DNA from: Armadillidium nasatum
Taxonomy: Eukaryota; Arthropoda; Malacostraca; Isopoda; Armadillidiidae
Length of the DNA: 30,721 nucleotides
Direction: 5' to 3'
Assembly (NCBI GenBank): GCA_009176605.1
Contig: SEYY01012769.1
Span: 10,001-40,721, forward strand
Under the pieces are notes generated by a model that was not told where the DNA came from, searched no databases, and saw only the letters and a list, made by a program, of their open reading frames with translations. Each line of letters opens with the position of its first letter. Within the stretch, counting starts at the first letter, position 1. Of this stretch, positions 13,637 through 29,758 are shown one piece after another. The translations under genes and the position numbers were made by a program.

Positions 13637-14140
13637 CATACTCTTTACCGAGATTTTTTGAAAGGAATTTGAAAGGAATTCCCCCTCAAGTTCTTTCCTG
13701 AACCCTTTTGAACGGGATTTAGAACGGAATTCCACAGAAACGATTCACCTGAGATTCGAACCAGAATCACTTCAGCATCATGTCTTTTTTCCTGGTGTAA
13801 AAACTTCGGACTTTTCCTGTAAGAGTTTCGGAACACGGAGGTTCCTCAATAGTGGGAACGGAGTCCCCCTCATAGAATGGTTTCGGAACTCGGAGATTTC
13901 AGAAAAGGGGGAAACGGAGTCCTCCTCGTAGAAGAGTTCCAGAACTCAAAGGTTCCTCAAGAGAGGGTGCGTCTTTGATTTTCTGAAAACATGGTTTCCA
14001 TCTCTGTAAATTTTCTCTCATATACTCTTTACATCGATTTTCGTCAAAAAACCAATCTTCAAATTTTGACGGAGTTAGGTTCGAACGACCAACCTCAGGA
14101 ATGGATTTCCATGAAGTTACCCACTAGACCACGAGATCTT
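13637..14140 (-). repeat. SINE-like repeat region with tRNA-like box B motifs
   Basis: On the minus strand, an A-box TGGTCTAGTGGG (near 14120-14130) and B-box GTTCGAACC (near 14075) are spaced like a tRNA, suggesting a tRNA-derived SINE head. A second B-box-like GGTTCGAATC lies near 13755-13768. The sequence ACTCTTTACNTCGATTTT (plus strand) near 14025 recurs in diverged form near 13638, so two related units may be present. The Pol III motifs are seen; the family identity is inferred. Confidence 0.5.
13823..13978. repeat. ~55-bp tandem repeat, about 2.7 copies
   Basis: Units starting near 13823, 13878 and 13934 share GAGTTTCGGAACNCGGAGGTT, then GGGNACGGAGTCC and CTCNTAGAA. The spacing is 55-56 bp. 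Confidence 0.75.
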
Positions 14141-14173
14141 TCTAATATAAGAGCAAAAATGTCCTTTTAAGTC

Positions 14174-16313
<2,140 letters not shown>

Positions 16314-16381
16314 GGTCATGTCGGCCTTTAATTAGACCATGTTTCCGACTTTTCATCTAACTCTGGTGGAATATTGGTAGG

Positions 16382-16405
16382 CCTCTGGCCTTTGCCCACC
16401 AGAGG
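16382..16405 (+). other. 3' UTR stem-loop of the LINE
   Basis: CCTCTGG (16382-16388) pairs perfectly with CCAGAGG (16399-16405) around a 10-nt loop, about 20 bases before the element tail. A role in RT recognition is inferred, not shown. Confidence 0.6.
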
Positions 16406-16426
16406 TAATTTAAAAAATAAATAAAA

Positions 16427-16532
<106 letters not shown>

Positions 16533-16703
16533 GCTCAAAAGAATTATTTTATTTACATTTGTAACTTTTTTGGACTTCACAATAAATTTAATAGATTAAT
16601 TTTGTATTGATTATTTCCAATTTTTAGTTTTAAGTTGAAGCCAATATTGTTCGATTCCTATCAAATGTCATAAAAATTAAAATGTTGTGATGAATTGAAC
16701 AAG

Positions 16704-17150
<447 letters not shown>

Positions 17151-17383
17151 AAACTGGATAAAATTATTTTTTTCGTTGATGAAAAAAAATTTATTTTAAT
17201 TTCTCTAACGTCAAAAATACAACTTTATTATTTAATTTTGACCTGCCTCACTGTCACCAATTTAATTATTTTAAAAGTTTTTAAAAATAATTAATATTCC
17301 TTAAATTTTTTAAATCTTACAAACTATTTCGACATAACTTAACCTTGACTTGAAAGGTTAAAAGTGTGCCTACGCTTGCTCTT
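17151..17383. other. Unassigned AT-rich spacer
   Basis: A possible further upstream transposase relic, but no motif can be read. Confidence 0.5.
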
Positions 17384-17678
17384 GGGGAATCCCCCAAATC
17401 GTCGACAGGTCAAAGAGCCGACACGTCATTAACAAAATTTTTTCAATGGCACGCGAACATTTGTTTACGAAGGGCACTGCCCCCAGTACCCCCCGGCCCT
17501 TGAGTGATGGTGATATATATCTTTCGATTAATCGATATCGATTTATAGTGTCGACGATTTGGACGAGTTATTAAAAAAAGTTGTCGATGTTTTGGACAAG
17601 TGAGAAAATTTTGCTAATGACGTGTCAGCCCTTTGACCTGTCGACTACTTTTCCTGTCGACGATTTGGGGTATTCCCC
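17384..17678. mobile_element. Small terminal-inverted-repeat element (MITE-like), ~295 bp
   Basis: The left arm 17384-17441 and right arm 17605-17678 are inverted copies with few mismatches. They start GGGGAATCCCC and end GGGGTATTCCCC. The right arm holds a 16-bp insertion that duplicates CTGTCGAC. GC content and CpG (TCGAC motifs) are higher than in the surroundings. No coding capacity and no clear target-site duplication are seen, so the superfamily is unassigned. Confidence 0.75.
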
Positions 17679-17787
17679 TTTTAATCCAAATCGTAACGTC
17701 TTTCCCGATTTCTACCAGAAAAATATCAATAAAGTATCGATAACATATCGTTATTTATATCGATACTCATTCAGTTGCACTATGAGC

Positions 17788-18099
<312 letters not shown>

Positions 18100-18197
18100 T
18101 GTATATATCACCTCGTTATTGCATTGTATCGATATACTCGATTATTTTTGCGTATTTTAACAAGAACTATACGGCAAAAAACCATTCTTAATTTATC

Positions 18198-18513
<316 letters not shown>

Positions 18514-18520
<7 letters not shown>

Positions 18521-19024
18521 AATTTTACAAATTTCTAAATTTTCATTTTACCAACATTTATTTATTCCAATTTATTCCACTTAGCATTCTTTCTATTTGC
18601 ATTTTATTTCACTATACGTATATTATTATTCCATATTATTTAATATATTCTAAACTAATACTCGTTTTCTTTACAAAGCTATAACTAAAATAATTCGTAA
18701 TTTTCCTTTTCTATTTATATTTTTTTAATTTTTTTAACGCAATACTTTAAAGTACATGCATACTATACCCGAATAATCTCATTTACATCATGTACATCAA
18801 TTTTACAAATATCTAAATTTCTATTTTACCAAACATTTATTTATTCCATTTTAAAACATATAGCATTCTTTGCATTTACATTTTATTTCACCATACACAT
18901 ATTGTTATTCCATATTATTTAATATATTCTAAACTAACATCCGTATTCTTCACAAAGCTGTAGCTAAAATAATTTGTCCTTTTCCTTTTTTACTCAGATT
19001 TTCTTAATTTTTTAAGTTTAATAT
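18514..19024. repeat. Tandem duplication, 276-bp period
   Basis: Copy 1 is 18514-18789. Copy 2 is 18790 to about 19024, where a TA array cuts it short. Both start GTACATNAATTTTACAAAT and share CATTTATTTATTCCA, TCCATATTATTTAATATATTCTAAACTAA and later blocks in order, with many substitutions. Confidence 0.85.
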
Positions 19025-19025
19025 A

Positions 19026-19029
<4 letters not shown>

Positions 19030-19096
<67 letters not shown>
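19030..19096. repeat. (TA)n microsatellite, ~67 bp
   Basis: TA array at the end of the tandem duplication. Confidence 0.95.
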
Positions 19097-19098
<2 letters not shown>

Positions 19099-20630
19099 AT
19101 ATATTTATATATAAAGGTATTTATAAAGGTATTCTCAGATACGTACAATCACATACACAGACACATACACTCAAATACATATACATACACAAACATTCGC
19201 TCACACTTGTACAAATTCCCAGATACGTATATAATCATATACTCACTCATTCACACACTCACACACATACACACACAAACAAACAAGCAAAAAAAAACAT
19301 TTCCAACCACTCAATATATTTTTTTCCGGTTGCTAATCTTAGCCATTTTTCTTAACATACTTTTCTACCTTTTCGCGATACCTACCTTTTTTCATTTTAA
19401 GGTCGCCATACCTTTACTTTTGCATATCCCAACTTCATCACCTTCGTGTACTCAAACCTTTTCCTTTTTAAGATCACTTAAGATCTTCTCAGCATTTGTA
19501 TTTTCACATATCCAAGCCTTAAATTGTTTCATGAGCTACCTCCTTTCTCCATTTTAAGTTTCAGCCCTTCACTTTTCATTCATTCATGATTTACAATCAT
19601 TCATTATAAACACTCGCTAACTTATCTGGAGCTATTTTTCATTAATATAAGTTTATTCTATGATATCGTAAAAATAACCGCTACTTTATTTCATAAAAAA
19701 ATATTATAAACATGTGATACTATGCTTCATACATGTGGCGTTGATTTAAGAAGTTAATATAGCAACTCATTGTTTCTTCTACTAAATAACAAATTGTTTA
19801 AACAACAATTCATCTGTAATCTTCATTCTTTTTAATGTTTTATTTGAAATTTTATTGTCTCATTTTATTTTATAAGTTTTTAAATTTTTTACTGTAAGTA
19901 ATTTGTTTATTTGAAGTTTTATTTTTAATTTTTGTATATTTTTTTCTTTTTTTCTTTTTTCTTTTTCTTTTTTATTCTTATTTTTATTTTCTTATTTTTA
20001 TTTTTTATTTTTATTTTGTTTTTGTTGTTACCAAATACAATCTTTACCACCTTCTTCTTACATAAACACATACACAAGTACATACAACCCCAAATAACTA
20101 CATCAAAGACATCACCATGCTACCCGCATCCATGAAATTATCACGGCAACCAACTCCATCCGTTATACTAATCGCAGGACTTTGAAACTTTTCTACTTCT
20201 TCGCTCATGCACGTAGTAAAGTACGTAATAAGTAGAAGGACTCAGTCATGACCACACACACTTTCTCACTCACATTCACATTTGTTCGCATACACAACAA
20301 TTGTAACCAACTAAAACCAGTTAGTTTAAAATTTTAACATTATACACACTGATATACTTGACATGTCAAAGCAAAATTCATGTATATTGCTTCTAACAAA
20401 CACATCACACTCATTTAAAGCTATTAACCGCCCCTCTAAATATATTTGTCCCACTAAATATCTCCCTAACGTAAACTGAAAGCCTTTATTTACACTGTAT
20501 TCATGCTCTCTCATTGTATTCAGACATTTCTACAACACTTATCAAAGACACTGTGTATGTTTCTGCTCTAAGTCTCCCAAAGTCTCCCAGTATGCGTCAA
20601 AAATATAAACATTAAACTAATTTTTATCAC
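19097..20630. other. Low-complexity AC-rich and T-rich region, no gene
   Basis: An AC-rich tract with CATACACA-like words at about 19130-19290, including a repeated CAGATACGTA block near 19135 and 19217. T-rich sequence follows at 19920-20030. Short open frames here lack any recognisable domain. Confidence 0.6.
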
Positions 20631-20633
20631 TAA

Positions 20634-21369
20634 TGCATGAACAAAAACATGCTAGTATCTATCTGACATACAAATTACAGAACTTTACATTCATTGTTCA
20701 ACCAAAACTATTCAGTATATAATTTGAATCTCCATGGTCACCTATATGCATTTCTAAACCTAAGTTCCACACACTTACTTTAAAACTCAATATACAATCT
20801 ATCTTTTTAACACTTAGACATGATCAAAAACTTGCCGATTTCTCTCTGGTACACATTTCATACCCTTTTCCCTTCAGCCTAAATCTTAATCTCCTTATAT
20901 AGCCTTACTTTTAATACTTCGACGTAACGAAACATATGTTATCTTCTCTCCAACATACAATTTATAGGATATTACATGCATTTCTTATCTAATTCTTTCA
21001 ATGTATATCTTAATTCATCATAGAACGCTAAACTTTTTTCATTAAAGCATGATCAAAGGCATACAACCATCTCTTTAACTTATATTTTATTGTACTTACA
21101 TATATTTTCACCCTAAGCTTCATCAATATATAACTTAAATCCCTATATTTAACCTATCTTTTCTATTTAATGTATAAACAAAGAAATGCTAGTATCTATC
21201 TGGGACGCAAGTTATATAATTTTTCATTCACTATTCACCTCAAAATAATTCAACATTTAATTTGATTCTCCATGGTTATCTCAACCTTATTATTAAGGCA
21301 TGAACAAAGACATGTCATCTTCTATCTAGCTTACAAATTGCACTACTTTATATTAGCATTCAACATAAA
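20634..21369. repeat. Degenerate ~120-bp satellite, left part
   Basis: A loose repeating unit. CATGAACAAAGACATGCTAG-like starts appear near 20636, 20819, 21048, 21172 and 21301. Each is followed by TCTATCTGNNATACAAATT, TTACATTCATT and often TTGAATCTCCATGGT. Spacing is mostly 113-129 bp with heavy divergence. Similar sequence resumes after the hAT insertion at 22791-23090. Confidence 0.55.
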
Positions 21370-21377
21370 CTCATAAC
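21370..21377 (+). repeat. hAT target-site duplication, left copy
   Basis: CTCATAAC, identical to 22783-22790. Confidence 0.95.
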
Positions 21378-21416
21378 CAGTGGCGGCTCGTGTAAACTTG
21401 GTAAGGAGGGGCTGCA

Positions 21417-21575
<159 letters not shown>

Positions 21576-21590
21576 TGTAAATATAAATTG

Positions 21591-21732
<142 letters not shown>

Positions 21733-22094
21733 CAAACGTACCTTACTTATTCTGGAAAGCTTGCTGATATTCTTATTTAAAAATACGGCCATATAACACA
21801 TATTTAAAGTTTTTAAAAAAAATTTCTTACTTAATCGAAAAATTCATCGTACTGCAATTTTGAGATATTTAACTCAGGAAAAGACGCTGCCACACTTACG
21901 CTGCCAGACGAACGATGTCGTCGAGGCAATTAAAGCACTATAATGTACTTAGTAAATAAACTTAGTATAATATTTTTTTTTAATTCCAAATTTTTCTTTT
22001 TCAGAAATCTTCAAGGATTTCAAAAATGTTATCCTTTTTAATGTACATTAAGTAGTATTTGTAATATTTGTGTGGACTAAAGTGCAGTCTGGCC

Positions 22095-22213
<119 letters not shown>

Positions 22214-22782
22214 ACAAAAAAAAAAACATAATAAATCCATAATTTTTCTTTCACAAGAAAAAAAAACACATCTCCACCGCACCAGGTTCTATAACAAACT
22301 GTTTTATTTAGTGTTTGTATTCTTTACGCTCTGTCCTTTTAGGACAACTGGCAACATTCAAATATCTTAAACATTCGAAAATAATCTCCATGTTGCTAAA
22401 AAGTAAAAGAAAGACAAACTGGCAACTTGACAAAAACTGCTATTGCAATTTGTCATACTTTTTTTCATAAGTTGCTATATCTGTCCTATTATTTAGGAAC
22501 AAAAAATTTGGTCTAATTTAGGACTGAGAATTTACAGCCCATATTTTATATAATGCAATGCGTTAAAAAAAATATCGTACCCAAAAATTTGCAGTTGCAA
22601 AAGGCATTTAATTCAAATTTTCTTTATTGATTTATACTTTTTATGTATTACGTTGTTAAAAAAATAAATTTAAATCACTTTTCTCTGATAAAAAAATTCA
22701 TATTTATATCAACATTCTACGCCTGGCATTTTTAATTTGGAGGGGCTGCAGCCCTGGAGCCCTTATAGACGAGCCGCCACTG

Positions 22783-22790
22783 CTCATAAC
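22783..22790 (+). repeat. hAT target-site duplication, right copy
   Basis: CTCATAAC, identical to 21370-21377. Confidence 0.95.
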
Positions 22791-23090
22791 CATTTAACTT
22801 AATTCTTCATATTCAACATATTTTCTCGCATAGGTATGGTCAAAGATATTCCGACATCTCTATTAGCACGCAATTTATAGAACTTGACATACATTTCATA
22901 CCCTAATCCCTCCAAGTTGCGACTTAAGTACCACATACTACCTGATTTTGAACACTTTGACAAGATCGAACACAAATCATTATCTCTCTGGAATGTAATT
23001 TATAGATTCTTACATTCATTTCTTATCTAAATCTTTCATCATATATCTTATTTCGCTATAACTCATTTAACTCTTAACCATTAAAATATA
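22791..23090. repeat. Degenerate ~120-bp satellite, right part
   Basis: Continues the satellite interrupted by the hAT insertion. GGTATGGTCAAAGATATTCC, GCAATTTATAGAACTTGACATACATTTC and TCTCTGGAATGTAATTTATAG resemble the left part. Confidence 0.5.
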
Positions 23091-23823
<733 letters not shown>

Positions 23824-26029
23824 ATAGTGTAAATGTAAAGAAATGAACGAATAAAAAAAAAATTAAATACATAGAAAAATAAAAAAAAAAACAAGAGAAA
23901 ATTGAAAACATAGAATCAACTGTTCCAATATAAATGTGAACAATGAAAACCAATATATTTTCCACCACGTAAAGAATTTTAAAAAATTCTCTATTGAAAA
24001 ATATAGTTTCATTTGTACTTTGAATCTAGTCAGGCGAAAAAGATCTCTGGGCAATCCAAGAACAATGGAAGTTATGTTCATACATCTCAAAGGTGTTTGA
24101 GTTGTGAAAATGTTGAAATAGATGTAAAGCAGCAGAACATTGCTAGTAGTGTACTGAAAAGTAATAAAGTAATTAATACATAGAAAAGGAAAACCTATAT
24201 AAAAAAAATATAATTATTAAAATAAATAAAATAAAATTACTATAAAGTCACAGCAATATTATTATAAAGGGTATTATAAAGAATTAAATAAAAAAAACAA
24301 TTTAATTTTCAGAATTTAAATTAAAATTTAAAATTTTATTTAAAAGTAATATAATGTATTTAAAATAAGAGTAAAATATTAAAAGGAAACAAAAAAATTT
24401 TGAATTTTAAAATTAATATTTTAAATTATAAATTGTGAAACAACCATATATTGCAGTTAAAACAATTAAAAGCAAAACAAAACAAAATTAACTATATAAT
24501 TAAATAGGTATTCTAAACTTAAATTGAAGCAATAAGCAAGGATCAAAAATATAAAATTGAACAAAAATAAAAAAATTGTTACTGAACAAAAAAGGAAAAA
24601 AATTTACTAAAATTTACTAAAATTTTGGCAAACTAATAATTAAGAAAAAAAATGTATATAATTTCTTGAAAAAAATAATAAATATTTTAAATAAATGGTT
24701 CAAAAATTTTTTTTAAAAATTAGACAATAGCTGGAAAAAATTTTAAAACAATAAGCAAAAGCAAAAAAAAAAAAAAAATTTTTTTTGAAACTAGCAAATT
24801 TAACAACTAAATAAACTGGAAAAAATTTTATGCTTCAAATAAAGGAAATGTTTCAAATTAAACATATATACAGGAGTGGGAACAAAAATTTTAATGTATT
24901 TTGCTATTTTTATTTTATTTTTAAAAAATTTTTTTTTCTGTTTTATCAGTCCAAAAGAGAAAGTCAAAGAATAGTAAGAGATTGAAAAGAAAAATGAAAG
25001 GTTTTCCCAATTAGATAAATTTTTATTTCAAAGAGGTAATATTATTGTTATTGATTTTTGTTGTTGTTGATAGTATGATGGTTATTTAATATAATATGGT
25101 TGATTTTATATGGTAAATAATTATTTGTTAAATTTGGGTTGGTAGGTATAAGGTTGATGGATACTGATTAAATTAGTGGTAGATAATAGTTTGTTATTAT
25201 CTAAGGCAAGGTAAATAAGATATGTTGTATGGTTCAATTAAATTACATAGTAATTTGGGTTCAAGTATATAGGATAATAATTTATAGGATTATTGGATTA
25301 GTTTATAAAAAAGTTATTGGCAAAAAGAGAATATTAAATAATTAAATTAGTAGATTGAATTAATTATATTGAAAGTTATATTTATTTCTTGAATTTTCAA
25401 GAAACAGTTTGAATTTTACAACCAAGCATGAAGAAATTATCATTACTTGTGAAAATTCTACTTATTCAGGTGAAAAATAGATTTACTAATTTATATTTTA
25501 AATAAAGAAAAATGGTAAAAATTATATACAGGAGGAAGAAGTTTATTTCTAGGGAAGTTTGTGGTTTTCATTGAGTTTAGGATGTTAATAATATCTTGGT
25601 TTGGTTGGTGAATATATATATTTTAGTTTGTAAATATATATATCATGGTAGATGAATATATAATTCTTGAATTAACCTCTCTAAAATATCTCTTAAAATA
25701 TCTCAGAGAATCTAAGGCAGGAATAATAAAAGATTTTAGGATAAAAAAATTATTATATAAAGGAATATACATATAAGGAATATATAATTGGCATAAGGAA
25801 AGGTTAAAAAATTAATTGAACATTTTTAAAATTTTTTCTAACATTTGTAATAAAGGTGAGATTGTTGACTTAGGAATAAAAGTGAGAAAATTCAAAAAAA
25901 AATTGAAAATTTTTAGAAAAAGTATTTGTAATGTGGTTGGTTTTACATTGATTTAGGAGGAATGTAATAGGAATATAAAATAATATAATATAAAGTAGGA
26001 ATATAAAGTAACAATTAGGAATAGGTAAA
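23824..26029. other. Very AT-rich region, no gene seen
   Basis: A-rich plus strand with many short A/T homopolymer runs. From about 25000 loose AGGAATA/TAGGAT words recur. No frame with a recognisable domain. Confidence 0.6.
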
Positions 26030-26584
26030 ATCAATTAGGAAAACTAGAAATATATTTAATAAGAATAAAATAATTGCATGAGGTAAAAGGGGGATAATTA
26101 CTTCTAAGGAGATATATAGAAGAAAAACAAAAATTTATAAATAGCAATAATTATGCTGTGGAATTCCAGGAAATTATATGAAATAATATATTAAAACAGC
26201 AATACTGTTTTGTGGAATTATATAAAATAATCTATAGGTATGACACAATTGTCTATGTTAAGGAAGAATTTAAGTAGGAAAGAAATGTTAGTAGGTTATA
26301 AGACTTAACCAACTAACATTTCTTTCCTACTTAAATTCTTCCTTAACACAGACAATTGTGTCATACCTAAAGATTATTTTATATAATTCCACAAAACAGT
26401 ATTGCTGTTTTAATATATTATTTCATATAATTTCCTGGAATTCCACAGCATAATTATTGCTATTTATAAATTTTTGTTTTTCTTCTATATATCTCCTTAG
26501 AAGTAATTATCCACCTTATGTAACATGTAACCTCATGTAATTATTTTATTCCTATTAAATATATTTCTAGTTTTCCAAATTGAT
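26030..26584. repeat. Long hairpin: ~270-bp inverted repeat with 9-nt loop
   Basis: Arm 26030-26297 and arm 26307-26584 are reverse complements with few mismatches and one extra ~10-nt segment in the right arm near 26518-26530. The loop is ATAAGACTT. No coding frame. A transcript would fold into an almost perfect double-stranded RNA. It could be a fold-back element or a local inverted duplication; termini give no clear target-site duplication. Confidence 0.95.
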
Positions 26585-26779
26585 TAGTAAATGATTAATA
26601 ACATAAATAGGATAATGGAGGACATATAGGATAAGAATATAGGAAGGATCGAAGGATATTGAATATAATTGACAAGTTTCAAGGGTGAAATTTTGTCAAT
26701 TTTTAATGTAGTAGAAATATATCACCCTACAAAAATTAGTGATAACTCAATAATTAATATATATATATATAAAAATATA

Positions 26780-27918
<1,139 letters not shown>

Positions 27919-27936
27919 TGGCGACCCTGCCAGGAT
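27919..27936 (+). promoter_or_regulatory. Primer-binding site, tRNA-Arg type
   Basis: TGGCGACCCTGCCAGGAT begins with the TGG complementary to a tRNA CCA end. It resembles the tRNA-Arg primer sites known from insect 412/mdg1-type Gypsy elements. The match to a specific tRNA is from memory. Confidence 0.75.
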
Positions 27937-27973
27937 CACTTAAAGGAGCGAGAAAATAGCCAAAGCAAGGAAA

Positions 27974-29758
27974 ATGGCAGAAAAACCCGTGATGAACGAG
28001 GATGACTCAAAAGCAACTGTGGACCAGCTCATTGAATTTGATATTCCAGTACAATTCAACAATAATGCTGCCTCCACACCAGAACAAGAGGATGACCGAC
28101 GGGATGCATCTATACACGATTTACCACCCGTGGATAGATTACAAACTATGCTCGAGGGTGTTATACGTTACTCTCGTGACATGGAAGTAAGATTCGAGGA
28201 GCGACATAAAATGATAATGGATCAATTATCACCTCGTGCTGATCCCGTTCCAACTACTGCGACATCACCGGAAAGGTCGGTACGTCCCAAGGATAGGAAG
28301 CCGTCCGTAGCAGTAGCTCATGAGGTTGACGGAGGAATACAGCAAATACCGTCGATACATATGTATTTACCTTTTCCACAACCGAGTATGAACCGTACGC
28401 CAGCACCCCGTAACTCGATTAATAACATGACTGATAAACAATTCCGGGAATTCGTAGAAGAGAGTCTAGCGGCTCAGCAAGCTCATAATGCTATGGTTTC
28501 CCAAGCAATTGCGATGATGGCACAAATGTTTAACCAGCCTAAATCTAACAAGGCTGTGCCACCTGCAAAGTTTAACCCTGACACAGACCAAGATCTGAAA
28601 GTTATTCTTCCGTGAATTTGAAGAATATTGTACAGTCCTGTACCCAACTCAGAAACAGGATTGGTTGAGACTCTTGGGATCCTACTTACAATCCTCATAC
28701 CTAGCTCTCTACCATCAACTCCATAAGGCGGATAAGTCTTATGATGAAATCAAGCAGAACTTATTAGATCTGTTCACCAACGAGGACACCGTCAGACGAG
28801 AGCGGGCAGTTCAAGACTTCATGACTGCCAAAATGCGGAAAAATGAAACCGTCAGGATCTTTGCTATCCGTTTGTTGGACCTCGCGAAGAAAGCTTACCC
28901 CACCACGTCAACAGAAGACTGCAAAGAGCATGAGACACTACGTCAAGTGTTTCTGGCAGCCTTACCACCTGCAATTAACAAGGAGATCTCAAGTTATCTC
29001 CGTAACCACGAATGGTGTTCAGGGAACAAGGTTTCTTTTGATCAGCTAGGTAAACTTGGCAGATAGACACCTTCAGGACCTAAAAGGGCATAACCAGGTA
29101 CCCGTTCCTGAAGTGATAGATATTTCCCGGGTAGTAGCTGAGGCGAGACCCCAACAAAAGTTATGGACGGATGTGGTAAAACGTTGGAAGAATAATCCTT
29201 CCAATGCCCAACCACCTCCACAACCGCCGGTCGAGAAAAAGTCATCTAGAGGAAAGGAACGTCGTCAAAAGAAATCTACGGGAAACCGCAGTCCCAAATT
29301 CGTTAGGGACAAACCGCGTAAAGATAGCGATAGTCTCTAGCTCTTCGGGACGATCGGAAGAACGTAGACAGAATAATCGTGCGCGTAAAACTTCGCAACG
29401 GCAAAACAACCAGTGGTGTAGTTTTTGCGATAAAACCACGCACTCAACGGACACTTGTTATATTCTGAAAAACAAGTGTTCCATCTGTAAGAAGAGTGGG
29501 CACTTGTCCTTCAAGTTTTCACAATATCAACCACAACAACAACAACAACAACGTCGCCTTCCGGAGAATTGCCCCGTATGTAACCAATACGGTCATGTGG
29601 GCAAACATTGTCCGGAATAGAAAAACAGAAAACCACGACGAGAAAGTAACTCTCCACCAGCTAGAAGAACTTCAAGATCTTCGAGACGATCATCGACGGA
29701 GGATGAACACACCACTGGGGGATTGCCGGCGCGAAATCAACAAGAGCGTCCTTTAAAC
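27974..29758 (+). pseudogene. gag of the plus-strand Gypsy element, with frame breaks
   Basis: Structural protein of the particle. The ATG at 27974, 38 bases past the primer site, opens a 213-codon N-terminal part ending at 28615. The capsid region continues in another frame (about 28605-29066: RLLGSYLQSSYLALYHQL...VFLAALPPAINKEI), then in a third (to 29340), then back to the first frame for the nucleocapsid. Each change is a single extra base, near 28604, 29049 and 29328. Nucleocapsid knuckles are CSFC-H-C at 29417-29458, a defective second one at 29477-29518 with Phe in place of the last Cys, and CPVCNQYGHVGKHC at 29570-29611. A CAA-encoded Gln run separates the last two. A TAG at 29618-29620 interrupts the frame. 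The frame then stays open through an Arg/Ser-rich tail to the slippery site and TAA at 29759. Confidence 0.85.

Noticed and set aside
25980..26040. TTAGG-type telomeric repeat
   Set aside because: Only isolated TTAGGA words occur, not a tandem array.
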